A DNA stretch of 14,038 nucleotides from Opitutales bacterium (GTDB lineage Bacteria > Verrucomicrobiota > Verrucomicrobiia > Opitutales > Oceanipulchritudinaceae): NCBI GenBank assembly GCA_007123395.1, contig SKLD01000184.1, positions 1-14,038 of the forward strand, given 5' to 3'. This document shows, one piece after another, positions 1-7,750 of the stretch. The position numbers and the translations under genes were made by a program. How positions within the stretch are numbered: position 1 is the stretch's first letter; the number at the start of each line of letters is the position of its first letter. The notes under the pieces were generated by a model that saw nothing but the letters and a program-made list of their open reading frames with translations, made no database searches and was not told where the DNA came from.

Positions 1-20
1 ACCGCCCCGGACCGCCCCGG
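1..20. repeat. Tandem 10-nt direct repeat at window edge
   Basis: The decamer ACCGCCCCGG occurs twice back to back at the very start of the window. It may be the end of a longer repeat or a proline-rich coding tail cut by the window edge. All three forward frames over it stop by about position 108 and none gives a recognisable protein end. Confidence 0.4.
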
Positions 21-227
21 CGCAACGGACGCGCGTGCCGCGCCCATGAGCATCGGGCAGCGCGTAAACGTTCAAAAAATTCTCCGGAGTTGCCCTGAAT
101 AACGCCGCGAAAATAGGATTTTGTGCGGATTTTGCGTTCGTGAGGGCGGAATTTTGTTCCATAAGATGCTCATATGGAGAAAGATAAGAAATTCCTCATT
201 CGAATTTTACACAGGGTCACAAAAGGC

Positions 228-242
228 TTGAAGCGCGTTCAA
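228..242. promoter_or_regulatory. Dyad upstream of TonB receptor, possible operator
   Basis: TTGAA and TTCAA arms flank a self-complementary GCGCG core, giving a perfect 15-nt dyad about 80 bases before the receptor start codon. It lies in an AT-rich stretch where a promoter would be expected. A role as a regulator binding site is an inference; no particular regulator family can be named. Confidence 0.2.
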
Positions 243-322
243 AAAAATCCACAGTTTGCCTCTGTATATTTGTCGAAGGGCAATCTTCGCCAAACTTAAC
301 CAACCTAGACACACAATCCAAG

Positions 323-3106
323 ATGCTTACCAAGAAAACCACACGCTGGTCCCGTTGGGGCCTGCCCGCGTTTCTTGCCGTGGCCGTCGTCACGTCAGGA
401 AATCTATATGCACAGGATGAGGAAGAACTCGAAGCGTTTACCGTTACGGGATCGCGGATTCCCCGTCTCGATCTTGAGGGGCCGAATCCGGTTCTGAGAA
501 TGACTCCGGAGAGCCTCGCCGCGACCGGATTCAATACGGTCGGCGAGCAACTCCGCACCCTCCCCTTCAATTCCGGACAAGCGCTCACCCCGATTGATTC
601 GGGCACGAGCTTCACGCCGGGCGTCAGCACGATCAATCTGCGGGGCCTTGGAAACAATAATGTGCTTGTTCTCGTCAACGGTCGCCGCGCCGCACCCTTC
701 GGTGCTTCCGGCTTCAACGGCTTCCAGACCTTGTTCGACTTCAACAGCATTCCGGCTTCGGCCATCGAATCCGTTGAAATCCTCAAGGACGGTGCTTCCG
801 CCATTTACGGCTCGGACGCCGTCTCGGGCGTGGTCAACATCAACCTGCGCCGTGATTTCGAGGGTATGACGGTCAATGTTGGGATCGGGAACACATTCAG
901 CACTGACTCTTTCGAGAAGTCCGGCTTCTTCATCACCGGTGCACGTTCCGCGCGCACGTCCGTTGTTGTCACGGCCGACTGGTATGAGCGCAACGCGCTC
1001 TTTGCCCGCGACATGGACTGGTCGAGCAATGCCGACCTGAGAGATGTCGGCGGTGCGGACCGCCGCAGTGCGGCAACCTTCCCCGGTCTTGTCTTCGTTC
1101 CGGGTGTAGGCTTCCAGACGTTTGCCAATCCGACAACGAACCCCCGGGCGGAGGATGCGGTTGCATACGGCACCGAGTTGGGTGACGGTCGGCGCGCCGG
1201 GTTCTATAACTACCTCGACGACTCGGATTTCCATCCGGAAGTCAGGCAGTATGGCTTTTACACGAGCCTGAGCCATGAGATCACGGACAACATCCGCGCC
1301 TATGCCGATGTCTCTTTCCGCCGTGCGGAAACGCTGAACCAGTCTGCGCCGACGCCGGCGTTCAGCTTTAACGAGCAAGGATACTACCGCGAGCCTCTGT
1401 CCGCCGCACAGTTGGAGGAACAGTTTGGTGAGGGGACGGAATTTGACCCCACCAACCGCAATCATTACAGCGCCGGTGTGGTTGATTGGGCCATGGTTAT
1501 TCCGGCCTTCAACCCCTTCAATCCGTGGGGAGTGGAAATCGACGGTGACTTCGCTCCGAGCTATATCCGTTGGGTGGAGGTCGGCAACCGGATCAATGAT
1601 GTTATTTCGGATACGCCCCGAATCGTCCTCGGCCTTGATGGAAACATCACGCCTGATTGGACCTTTGACGTCGGTGCGCTCTACACGATGAACAATTACA
1701 ACAACGCCAATCAGGGTGCGATCCAAGACCGTCTTCTCCAAGACGCGCTTGACGGTGTTGTGTTCAACGAAGGAACTCCCGACGAAGAACTCGTCTACCT
1801 GAATCCGTTCGGCCCGAACGATCAGCGTATTCTCGATTATATGACGATTGCCAACCCGGTCACCTCGCGCTACGAAACGTACTCGTTCGATTTTTCGATC
1901 GGCGGCGCGCTGTATGATATGCCCGCGGGTGTCCTCGGGCTTGCGGCCGGTGCCGAATACCGCGAAGAGCGTTTGAGCGACTTCCGGACGGCATTGAATG
2001 AAACCGGACAGATTGTCGGGGGATCGGAAGGTTCTTCTGTCTTTGGTGCCCGGAATGTGAAAGCGGTTTTCGCCGAGTTGGCTGTGCCCGTCCTTCCCAA
2101 TCTGGAGTTGCAGCTTGCTGCCCGGTATGAGGATTACAGTGATTTCGGAAGCACGACCAAGCCGAAGATTTCCGGTATGTTCCGCCCCATTCCGAGCGTC
2201 ATTCTGCGCGCGGCCTACAGCGAGTCGTTCCTCGCGCCGAATCTGCCCTTCCTCTACACCTCGCAGAGCACGAGCTTCACCGCCGCTGCCCTGCAGGATC
2301 CGCGTCGGCCCGAAGATGATCTCCGCCAAATCCGTATGCTCGGGGGCGGCAACCCCGACCTCGATCCGGAGGAGACCGATACCATCTACCTCGGGGCTGC
2401 GTTCAGCCCTGAAGAAGGTCCGCTTCAAGGCCTCTACGTCGGCGTCGATTTCTTCATCTTTGATTCGACGAACTTGATTGACCGGAACGCAGCGCAGTTC
2501 CTCCTCGATAACGAGTTGGATGAAGACGGAAACCCGACCGAGTTCGCTCAATTTGTGGTTCGCGGACCGCCGGAGCCGGGCGAGACCGTTGGGATTGTCA
2601 ACTTCGTGCGCACGACATGGGAGAACATCTCCGAGCGTAAATACAAGGGGTGGGATTTCGATGTCCGCTACGAGTTTGACACCGATGCGGCGGGGCGCTT
2701 CCGCCTCCAAGCCACAGCCACGTATCTTGAAGAGCTGAGCTTTGGCGGGCCGAATCAATCCGGCACACGCCTCCTCCCCAAGTGGCGGGGCAACTTCAAC
2801 GCCAACTGGCGCTATGCCGACTGGTCGGCGAGTGTGTTCGTGAATTACATTCACAGCCGCTCGGGGACGGATTCGGTTCGTGCTTCTGACGGGGCACGCC
2901 TCACAAATGCGCGCTATGCCTCCCAGATCACGGTGAATCCCTCGGTCACCTACAGCGGCTTCCTCGACACCCGCATCACCCTTGGTGTGCGCAATGTCTT
3001 CGATAAGACTCCGCCCTTGGATTATGGCGAGGCTACCCGTTACACCGGCGGTGTGAACCTCTGGGAACCGGCCTTCTGGTACCTGCGCGTCACGCGCGAC
3101 TTCTAA
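323..3106 (+). CDS. TonB-dependent outer-membrane receptor
   Basis: This is a 927-residue outer-membrane active transporter that would take up a substrate using energy from TonB-ExbBD. Residues 1-30 form a signal peptide (basic start, hydrophobic core, cleavage after LYA). A TonB-box-like EAFTVTGSR follows at 37-45. The plug domain spans about 50-185 and carries the typical INLRGLGNNNVLVLVNGRR and SVEILKDGASAIYGSDAVSGVVNI-type segments. The rest is a 22-strand-type barrel with the NPDLDPEET motif near residue 680 and a terminal VTRDF ending in the phenylalanine expected for BAM-dependent insertion. There is no N-terminal carboxypeptidase-like or STN domain. The ATG at 323 places the signal peptide correctly but has only a weak AAG upstream. 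The substrate cannot be read from sequence. The gene is closed by its own terminator, so it is probably monocistronic. The receptor identity is very secure. Confidence 0.95.
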   Translation: MLTKKTTRWSRWGLPAFLAVAVVTSGNLYAQDEEELEAFTVTGSRIPRLDLEGPNPVLRMTPESLAATGFNTVGEQLRTLPFNSGQALTPIDSGTSFTPGVSTINLRGLGNNNVLVLVNGRRAAPFGASGFNGFQTLFDFNSIPASAIESVEILKDGASAIYGSDAVSGVVNINLRRDFEGMTVNVGIGNTFSTDSFEKSGFFITGARSARTSVVVTADWYERNALFARDMDWSSNADLRDVGGADRRSAATFPGLVFVPGVGFQTFANPTTNPRAEDAVAYGTELGDGRRAGFYNYLDDSDFHPEVRQYGFYTSLSHEITDNIRAYADVSFRRAETLNQSAPTPAFSFNEQGYYREPLSAAQLEEQFGEGTEFDPTNRNHYSAGVVDWAMVIPAFNPFNPWGVEIDGDFAPSYIRWVEVGNRINDVISDTPRIVLGLDGNITPDWTFDVGALYTMNNYNNANQGAIQDRLLQDALDGVVFNEGTPDEELVYLNPFGPNDQRILDYMTIANPVTSRYETYSFDFSIGGALYDMPAGVLGLAAGAEYREERLSDFRTALNETGQIVGGSEGSSVFGARNVKAVFAELAVPVLPNLELQLAARYEDYSDFGSTTKPKISGMFRPIPSVILRAAYSESFLAPNLPFLYTSQSTSFTAAALQDPRRPEDDLRQIRMLGGGNPDLDPEETDTIYLGAAFSPEEGPLQGLYVGVDFFIFDSTNLIDRNAAQFLLDNELDEDGNPTEFAQFVVRGPPEPGETVGIVNFVRTTWENISERKYKGWDFDVRYEFDTDAAGRFRLQATATYLEELSFGGPNQSGTRLLPKWRGNFNANWRYADWSASVFVNYIHSRSGTDSVRASDGARLTNARYASQITVNPSVTYSGFLDTRITLGVRNVFDKTPPLDYGEATRYTGGVNLWEPAFWYLRVTRDF

Positions 3107-3116
3107 GACAGTCCGG

Positions 3117-3136
3117 AAACGAAGCCTTTCGTTTTT
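3117..3136 (+). terminator. Small hairpin with T run after the receptor gene
   Basis: Arms AAACGAA (3117-3123) and TTCGTTT (3128-3134) pair perfectly over a 4-nt loop, ten bases after the receptor stop, with further T's following. It is a weak first hairpin just ahead of the main terminator; the two may act in tandem, or this one may only protect the 3' end. Confidence 0.4.
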
Positions 3137-3142
3137 CCACAC

Positions 3143-3178
3143 AGCCCCCTTCCGGATTTCCGGGAGGGGGCTTTTTTC
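3143..3178 (+). terminator. Strong Rho-independent terminator of the receptor gene
   Basis: A 13-bp stem pairs AGCCCCCTTCCGG (3143-3155) with CCGGGAGGGGGCT (3160-3172) across an ATTT loop. The only imperfection is one T-G pair, a G-U wobble if transcribed on the plus strand. Six T's follow at 3172-3177. This is a textbook intrinsic terminator and separates the receptor transcript from the peptidase downstream. Confidence 0.93.
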
Positions 3179-3281
3179 TACCACCGAACCGAAAAAACAC
3201 CGGTCTTTCGTGATTGAACCTGCGGCTGAAACCGCCGATGTTTGTAATCGATTCAGTCACAACCATCGTAACTCGAAAGAG

Positions 3282-5222
3282 ATGAAACCGATTCGATTAG
3301 TCTTCCGTTTTTTTGTGTTTATTTCGCTGTGTGTTCCCCTTCTTCGCGCGGGGGAGGAGGTTCCGCGTATTCCCGTGGAGGATTTGTTCCGCAACGCGCA
3401 GTTCACGAACTTCACGATCTCGCCGGACGGGAACACGCTCGCGGCCATCGGTGAGTGGCAAAACCGGCGAAACCTGTTTGTCTGGGACATTGCCAACATG
3501 GAGGGCCGCCGCCTCACCGGCTACCGCCGCAACAACGTCAGCGGCGTGATGTGGGCAAGCAATGAGCGCTTGCTCTACTTCATGGACCGCGACGGGAACG
3601 AATCGCTCGGCATCTTCGCCATCAGCAAAGACGGTGGGCGCCCGCGCACCCTTGTCGAACCGCTGGAGGGCCGGGCCGGCGGCATGGCGGCCGTCCGTCG
3701 GACGAGTGTTATTGATCGCCTCGTGGACGATCCGGACCATGTCCTCGTCGTCAACAACGACCGCCTTTTGGATTACCCGGATGTCTTCCGCATGAATGTT
3801 TGGCGGGGTGGGCTTGAGGTTGTGCAGCGCAATCCGGGCGACGTGGTCGGGTGGTCCGTCGATTGGGAGGGGGAAGTCCGCATCGCCGTATATTCGGACA
3901 AAGAAGAGGAGAAGACCGGTGTTCGTTACCGGCCGGACGCGGATTCTGAATGGGAAACCCTGATTGAGTTTGGCGTCGACTCGCCGGGATGGAGTCCGGT
4001 GGGCTTTGGCTTTGATGACCGCACCCTCTTTATTTCATCGAACCTCGAAGAGGACCGTTCGGCAATCTATGAATTTGACCTGAAAGAACGGGAGATTGGA
4101 AGGCGCGTCCACGGCCATGAGCGCTTTGATGTTTCCAACCTCATTCTATCGCGCCACCACCGCGCGCCCATCGGTGTGGCGGTGAATGCCGAGCTTCCCG
4201 AAGTGCTTTGGTTTTCGGAAGAACGCCAACAGTTGCAGGCAATTCTTGACCGGGCGTTTCCGCACACGCACAACGCCATTAGCAGCGCCAGCCTTGATGA
4301 AACGCGCATGGTTGTTGCCTCCTATGGAGACCGCCAACCGCCGAAGTTCCATCTCATCGATTTTCGCGGCGGCGATTTCCGTGTCCTGCCTCTCGGTGAG
4401 TCGCGCCCGTGGCTGAACGCGGACCACCTCGCCCGGAAGGAGAGCCGTTGGATCGAAGCGCGCGACGGACGACCGCTCCAATTATACCTCACCCTTCCCC
4501 GCACGCGGGCGGAAGGGGATCGCGTGCCGCTCCTCGTGCTTCCCCATGGCGGCCCATGGGCTCGGGATTCATGGGGTTTTGACCCCGAAGTGCAGTTTTT
4601 CGCCAACCGGGGCTTCGCCGTGTTGCAGGTGAATTTCCGCGGATCAACCGGTTTTGGTCGGGAACACCTGCGCTCGAGTTTCAAGCAGTGGGGCAAAAGC
4701 ATGCAGGACGATATCATCGACGCCGTCGATTGGGCCGTCGAGGAGGGTTATGCCGACAGTTCCCGAGTCGGGATTTACGGCGCCAGCTACGGCGGCTATA
4801 CCGCCATGATGCAGGCGATCCTTCATCCGGACCGCTATCGCTTTGCCATCAACTACCTCGGCCCCACCGATTTGGTGGACTTGGTCATGCTCCAACGCCG
4901 ACGCCAACAGGAAGAGGGTTTTGCCGTTCTCAAACGGCAAATTGGCGATCCCTCGGAAGAGCGCGAAATGCTCGAAGCGGCATCGCCCGTGTTGCGCGCC
5001 AACGAAATCAACGTGCCCGTTTTTCTCGCCTACGGCGTTCAGGATCCCCGCGTGCCCATCGAACACGGCACGCGTATGCGCACCGCTCTCCGGCGCGCCG
5101 GTGTCGACCACGAGTGGATTTCCAAACGAAACGAAGGACATGGATTTGTTAATGAAGAAAACCGCATCGAACTCTATGAACGTATGGAACGCTTTATCGC
5201 GCGCGCCATGGGCGGCATGTAA
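3282..5222 (+). CDS. Secreted S9-family prolyl oligopeptidase-type serine peptidase
   Basis: A 646-residue exported peptidase of the S9 (DPP IV/acylaminoacyl peptidase) family, expected to cleave short peptides. A signal peptide of about 23 residues ends in LRA. Residues about 30-370 form the beta-propeller that gates access to the active site. The alpha/beta-hydrolase domain covers about 390-646. It shows HGGP (oxyanion-hole region), NFRGSTGFG, and the nucleophile motif GASYGGY with Ser502; Asp588 in GVQDPR and His620 in EGHGF complete the triad, so the enzyme looks intact. I chose the ATG at 3282 over an in-frame GTG at 3210 because the signal peptide begins directly there and a GAAAGAG purine run lies just before it. 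Its 3' end overlaps the next gene. Cleavage specificity is not determinable. Confidence 0.93.
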   Translation: MKPIRLVFRFFVFISLCVPLLRAGEEVPRIPVEDLFRNAQFTNFTISPDGNTLAAIGEWQNRRNLFVWDIANMEGRRLTGYRRNNVSGVMWASNERLLYFMDRDGNESLGIFAISKDGGRPRTLVEPLEGRAGGMAAVRRTSVIDRLVDDPDHVLVVNNDRLLDYPDVFRMNVWRGGLEVVQRNPGDVVGWSVDWEGEVRIAVYSDKEEEKTGVRYRPDADSEWETLIEFGVDSPGWSPVGFGFDDRTLFISSNLEEDRSAIYEFDLKEREIGRRVHGHERFDVSNLILSRHHRAPIGVAVNAELPEVLWFSEERQQLQAILDRAFPHTHNAISSASLDETRMVVASYGDRQPPKFHLIDFRGGDFRVLPLGESRPWLNADHLARKESRWIEARDGRPLQLYLTLPRTRAEGDRVPLLVLPHGGPWARDSWGFDPEVQFFANRGFAVLQVNFRGSTGFGREHLRSSFKQWGKSMQDDIIDAVDWAVEEGYADSSRVGIYGASYGGYTAMMQAILHPDRYRFAINYLGPTDLVDLVMLQRRRQQEEGFAVLKRQIGDPSEEREMLEAASPVLRANEINVPVFLAYGVQDPRVPIEHGTRMRTALRRAGVDHEWISKRNEGHGFVNEENRIELYERMERFIARAMGGM

Positions 5223-5739
5223 AGGTGCCGTCGTTTGCGTGGTTTGCGCGCTCGCGACCCCATTCGCTTCGGCGGATGAAGCGGTCGAGACCCGCCCCAA
5301 GCAGGAAATCCAGACGCTCATGTCGGCGGAGGAGTTCCGGTCCGCCGGATTGCACCGGCTCTCCCCGGAAGAGTTGGAGGCGCTCAACACATGGCTCTAC
5401 GGCTATGTTGAAATCGAGCGCCGCGAGGCCGTGGAAGAAGCGATCCCCTCTGGCGAACCTTCCTTCGGGCTGGAGCACGTGACGCAGCGGGTGGCGTCCA
5501 TTTTTCAACGGGACACCCCCGACGAAATCGAGAGCCGCATCGTCGGCACCTTCCGCGGCTGGCGCGGAAACACCGTCTTCAATCTCGAAAACGGGCAGAC
5601 ATGGCGCCAGAGCGAGGCAGGTGAGTTTTTTGTCCGCATCGAAGACCCCGTCGTCCGCATTCGGCGGGGCGCCTTCGGCTCCTACCTCCTCAGCGTCGAA
5701 GGCTACGGCTCCACCGTCCGCGTGCGGCGGATGGACTGA
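5152..5739 (+). CDS. Small exported protein of unknown function overlapping the S9 peptidase gene
   Basis: A protein of about 195 residues that I cannot assign to a characterised family. A hydrophobic segment GAVVCVVCALATPFASA acts as signal peptide core, with likely cleavage before DEAVE. The mature part begins with a helical LMSAEEFRSAGLHRLSPEEL motif followed by LEALNTWL, and ends with a beta-rich region containing FRGWRGNTVFNLENGQTWRQ. This pairing resembles conserved hypothetical exported proteins I have seen in proteobacterial genomes, where the GxW-GxT-F-L-NGQ-WRQ part looks like a small barrel. The start is uncertain: ATG 5152 (basic MKK, GAAGGA 13 nt upstream) or ATG 5176. Either lies inside the 3' end of the peptidase gene in another frame, so the overlap is 47-71 nt and translation is probably coupled. 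No catalytic residues are evident. Confidence 0.8.
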   Translation: MKKTASNSMNVWNALSRAPWAACKGAVVCVVCALATPFASADEAVETRPKQEIQTLMSAEEFRSAGLHRLSPEELEALNTWLYGYVEIERREAVEEAIPSGEPSFGLEHVTQRVASIFQRDTPDEIESRIVGTFRGWRGNTVFNLENGQTWRQSEAGEFFVRIEDPVVRIRRGAFGSYLLSVEGYGSTVRVRRMD

Positions 5740-5799
5740 GGGTTTCTTCTTCGCTTTTCCATCGACAGTGCCCCTATCGCAAACCAAGAACCCATACGC

Positions 5800-6303
5800 A
5801 TGGAAAATGAGGCGCAGGTAGGGGTGATTATGGGCAGCCGGTCGGACTGGAGCACGATGCGGCACGCCGTCCTCACCCTCGACGAACTCGGGGTCGGCCG
5901 CGAAACACGCATCGTCAGCGCGCACCGCACGCCCGACCGGCTCTACTCCTACGCGCGCGAGGCCGCGGCGCGCGGTATCCGCGTCATCATCGCGGGCGCG
6001 GGCGGGGCCGCCCACCTGCCCGGCATGGTCGCCTCCATCACAGAACTGCCCGTCCTCGGCGTGCCGGTGAAATCCCGCGCGCTCAATGGCATCGACTCCC
6101 TCCTCTCCATCGTGCAGATGCCCGCCGGTATCCCCGTGCCCACACTCGCCATCGGCGAGGCGGGTGCCAAAAACGCCGCCCTCTCCGCCGCTTCCATCCT
6201 CGCCCTCAACGACCCACCCCTGCGCGAACGCCTCCAAGCCTACCGCGCCCGCCAGACCGCAACCGTCGAATCCACCAGCCTACCCCCGCCCGACCAAGAC
6301 TGA
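5800..6303 (+). CDS. purE: N5-carboxyaminoimidazole ribonucleotide mutase (PurE)
   Basis: Class I PurE, 167 residues, the usual length. It converts N5-CAIR, the product of PurK, to CAIR in de novo purine synthesis in the cytoplasm. Diagnostic motifs are all present: GSRSDW at 12-17 (phosphate binding), SAHRTP at 40-45 with the catalytic His42, the glycine-rich AGAGGAAHLPGM loop, a GVPV segment, and GIDSLLSIVQMPAGIPV followed by AIGEAGAKNAAL. The ATG at 5800 gives the standard short lead before the first strand. No Shine-Dalgarno sequence is visible. It follows the exported protein by 60 nt. Its usual partner purK lies 1.6 kb downstream instead of adjacent, separated by a transposase gene and a structured RNA. 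Confidence 0.97.
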   Translation: MENEAQVGVIMGSRSDWSTMRHAVLTLDELGVGRETRIVSAHRTPDRLYSYAREAAARGIRVIIAGAGGAAHLPGMVASITELPVLGVPVKSRALNGIDSLLSIVQMPAGIPVPTLAIGEAGAKNAALSAASILALNDPPLRERLQAYRARQTATVESTSLPPPDQD

Positions 6304-6370
6304 CCGCCTCCCTTCCACCGGAAATCGTAAGCCGCCCGTGCGAATGACCCTTGACTAGCTGTAAAATCTC

Positions 6371-6401
6371 TGAGAACATTAAAATTCTATGGGACAAAAT
6401 C
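6371..6401 (+). repeat. Upstream imperfect direct repeat at the transposase gene
   Basis: This copy ends in TCTATGGGACAAAATC (6386-6401) and matches TCTAGTGGGACAAATC at 7426-7441 apart from two single-base indels. Weaker similarity extends outwards to a TGAG on both sides. The transposase ATG (6389) lies inside the repeat. These look like element-end or transposase-recognised sequences. Confidence 0.55.
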
Positions 6402-7378
6402 GACTCAAATCAGAAAATATATCTGTATATCATCTATACACGCGCATCGTGCACAAGCGCCGGTTGCTGGCAGATGTGCAGCGGGAAGTCTGGGTGGCGG
6501 CGCTGCACCGCGCGGCGCACTTCAGCGGGGTGGAGTTGATCACCTACTGCGCAATGCAGACGCACGCTCATATTCTCGTGCGGGTGGACCCGACTGCGCG
6601 GGAGTGTGACGATACGGAACTCGTGTCGCGTTTCGAGGCGCTCTACGGGCGCTCGCGCGCAGCATGGTGCCGACTCAACGCGCGGGAGTTGGCGGCCGTC
6701 TTGGCGGAAGGGGATAGCACCCGTGCGATCGACCTTCGGAAGCGCTTATGGCAGCGAATGGGCGATATTTCGGAGTTCATGCGCACGCTCAAGCAGCGCT
6801 ACACAAAATGGTTCAACCACACCTACGACACGGAGGGAACGCTCTGGGCAGAGCGTTTCGGCAGTGTCCTGGTCGAAGACAATTCGGCGATTGTCGCACT
6901 GGTGGCTGCCTACATCGATCTCAATCCAGTAAGAGCCGGTCTGGCTGCTTTGCCGGAGCAGTACCGTTGGTGTGGCTATGCGGAGGCAATGGGCGGCAAT
7001 AAAGACCTGCGGGCCTCGCTGGCGAAGTGCCGTCCGGGAGATGGCGGGGTCGACGAAGCGATGGCACAATACCGGTTACTCATGCTGGGCAGGGGGGCCT
7101 CGCGCAAGGAGGGGGCCGGGCAGGTGGACGCGGCTTCATTGGAGCATGCTTTGGCAGAGGGCGGAGAACTCCCCCCTCACGAGCTTTTGCGCCTGCGACT
7201 CTCATTCATGACGCGGGGCCGCGCTCTGGGCACGGAGGCTTGGATGAGCGAAGGTGGTGGTGCTCATGCTCTCGAAAAGCTGAGTAAACCGCCCAAGGCT
7301 GCTCCGGTGGAAATGGTCACCGGCTTGCCGCTCGCGGTGGCGAATGCCCGTGCGGCAGGACGTGCAGAGATGCCGTGA
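6389..7378 (+). CDS. REP-associated-type tyrosine transposase (Y1/HUH, IS200-like)
   Basis: A 329-residue Y1_Tnp-family transposase that would nick and rejoin single-stranded DNA through a phosphotyrosine link. The N-terminal YHLYTRIV strand starts the HUH fold. MQTHAHILVRV supplies the metal-binding pair His59 and His61. Tyr138, in FMRTLKQRYTKWFN, is the likely nucleophile. GTLWAERFGSVLVED and YIDLNPVRAGL are typical of the RAYT branch, as is the length, about twice that of classical IS200 TnpA, with a long C-terminal arm. It appears complete, without frameshift. The ATG at 6389 falls within a repeat (ATGGGACAAAATC), so translation initiates on element sequence. No cargo gene such as tnpB or iscB accompanies it. 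Family call secure; substrate sequence unknown. Confidence 0.9.
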   Translation: MGQNRLKSENISVYHLYTRIVHKRRLLADVQREVWVAALHRAAHFSGVELITYCAMQTHAHILVRVDPTARECDDTELVSRFEALYGRSRAAWCRLNARELAAVLAEGDSTRAIDLRKRLWQRMGDISEFMRTLKQRYTKWFNHTYDTEGTLWAERFGSVLVEDNSAIVALVAAYIDLNPVRAGLAALPEQYRWCGYAEAMGGNKDLRASLAKCRPGDGGVDEAMAQYRLLMLGRGASRKEGAGQVDAASLEHALAEGGELPPHELLRLRLSFMTRGRALGTEAWMSEGGGAHALEKLSKPPKAAPVEMVTGLPLAVANARAAGRAEMP

Positions 7379-7411
7379 GACGACCGATTGTTCGCAGGGG
7401 TCAGTGAATTG

Positions 7412-7441
7412 TGAGCGACTGAAAGTCTAGTGGGACAAATC
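7412..7441 (+). repeat. Downstream imperfect direct repeat at the transposase gene
   Basis: Partner of the repeat at 6371-6401. It contains TCTAGTGGGACAAATC (7426-7441) and, just before it, a mini-hairpin GACT-GAA-AGTC (7418-7428). It abuts the structured RNA region that starts at about 7450. Confidence 0.55.
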
Positions 7442-7449
7442 ACGCGAAT

Positions 7450-7750
7450 CTCCGGATGGTTAAAGTGGAAAGAGGTCTGATTCGTCGCCCGTCCGGAGGG
7501 GCATGCTGATAGTCAGGAGCGCTCACCGCATTATGCGGACGCAATCCTCCGGCCCAGAGGCCCGAGGGGTAGGCCTGTCATGCGAAGAAACAGAAGCTAT
7601 AAGCTAAATAGCGATGATGGAATGGAAGGGCGTTCCTGTTGGCTCTGCTTCTGCGATTCGAAGGTGTTTCTTTCGTCAGCGGAGACGGATACCACCTTCG
7701 TAAGCGGTGGTCAGTATGCGCAGGAACGGTTGAATGTAATGGTATTATAC
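7450..7750 (+). ncRNA. Structured RNA, probable HEARO / IscB-type omega RNA without an IscB gene
   Basis: This gene-free stretch holds many helices. Those I checked base by base: 7450-7459 with 7489-7498 (10 bp, one T-G pair); 7501-7505 with 7579-7583; CTGA-TAG-TCAG at 7506-7516; CCGCA-TTA-TGCGG at 7526-7538, extended by GCG/CGC and GGA/TCC; CCTC-GGCC/GGCC-GAGG at 7546-7567; GCTAT/ATAGC at 7596-7612; CAGAAGC 7591-7597 with GCTTCTG 7647-7653; CGTTCCTG 7631-7638 with CAGGAACG 7721-7728; CGTC/GACG at 7674-7687; ACCACC 7691-7696 with GGTGGT 7706-7711. Some compete, suggesting a pseudoknot. The T-G pair is a wobble only in the plus-strand RNA. The size, the long-range pairings, the GCGTTCCTGTTGGCTCTGC core as I remember it and the mobile context suggest HEARO (RF02033). 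No IscB reading frame follows. A cis-acting leader of purK is the main alternative. Confidence 0.55.

Larger units (their letters stand above)
1..322. other. Leader region upstream of the TonB receptor, no convincing gene
   Basis: No supported gene lies here. The first 70 bases are very GC-rich and could be the 3' end of an upstream gene, because forward frames run open from the window edge to stops at 46-48, about 100-102 and about 106-108, but none is recognisable. From about 100 the sequence turns AT-rich, as expected of a promoter and 5' UTR for the receptor gene. It contains the dyad at 228-242 and a small hairpin at 274-289 (CGAAG/CTTCG arms, 6-nt loop), which would sit in the leader about 33 nt before the start codon. 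I could not identify a confident -35/-10 pair. Confidence 0.4.
6371..7441 (+). mobile_element. Putative Y1-transposase (RAYT-type) unit bounded by direct repeats
   Basis: The transposase gene is enclosed by two imperfect direct repeats of about 30 nt (6371-6401 and 7412-7441) and sits between two genes that normally adjoin. No target-site duplication or terminal inverted repeat is visible, as expected for HUH single-strand transposition, which makes neither. The limits given are those of the repeats; the true element ends are not proven. Confidence 0.4.

Noticed and set aside
404..3184. A 926-codon open frame on the minus strand opposite the TonB receptor
   Set aside because: It mirrors the receptor gene almost exactly, has no signal or domain features, and is the usual antisense artefact of strongly biased GC-rich codons.
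3210..3281. GTG start at 3210 for the S9 peptidase
   Set aside because: It adds 24 residues in front of a complete signal peptide that begins at ATG 3282.
4843..5151. Long N-terminal extension of the exported-protein frame back to 4843
   Set aside because: This part reads antiparallel to nothing known, is Ser/Pro-rich out-of-frame translation of the peptidase active-site region, and would bury the signal peptide.
5194..6237. A 347-codon minus-strand frame across the exported protein and purE
   Set aside because: It lies opposite two well-supported plus-strand genes and has low-complexity Gly/Asp/Glu composition typical of antisense translation.
6351..6389. TTGACT at 6351 as -35 of a promoter for the transposase gene
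   Set aside because: The only good -10-like sequence (TAAAAT within 6379-6385) is more than 20 bases away and other spacings give poor hexamers.
7404..7414. GTGA motifs before the structured RNA as a group II intron 5' end
   Set aside because: There is no GUGYG-type start with the following domain I sequence, no domain V hairpin with its conserved AGC/GUUC triad, and no reverse transcriptase.
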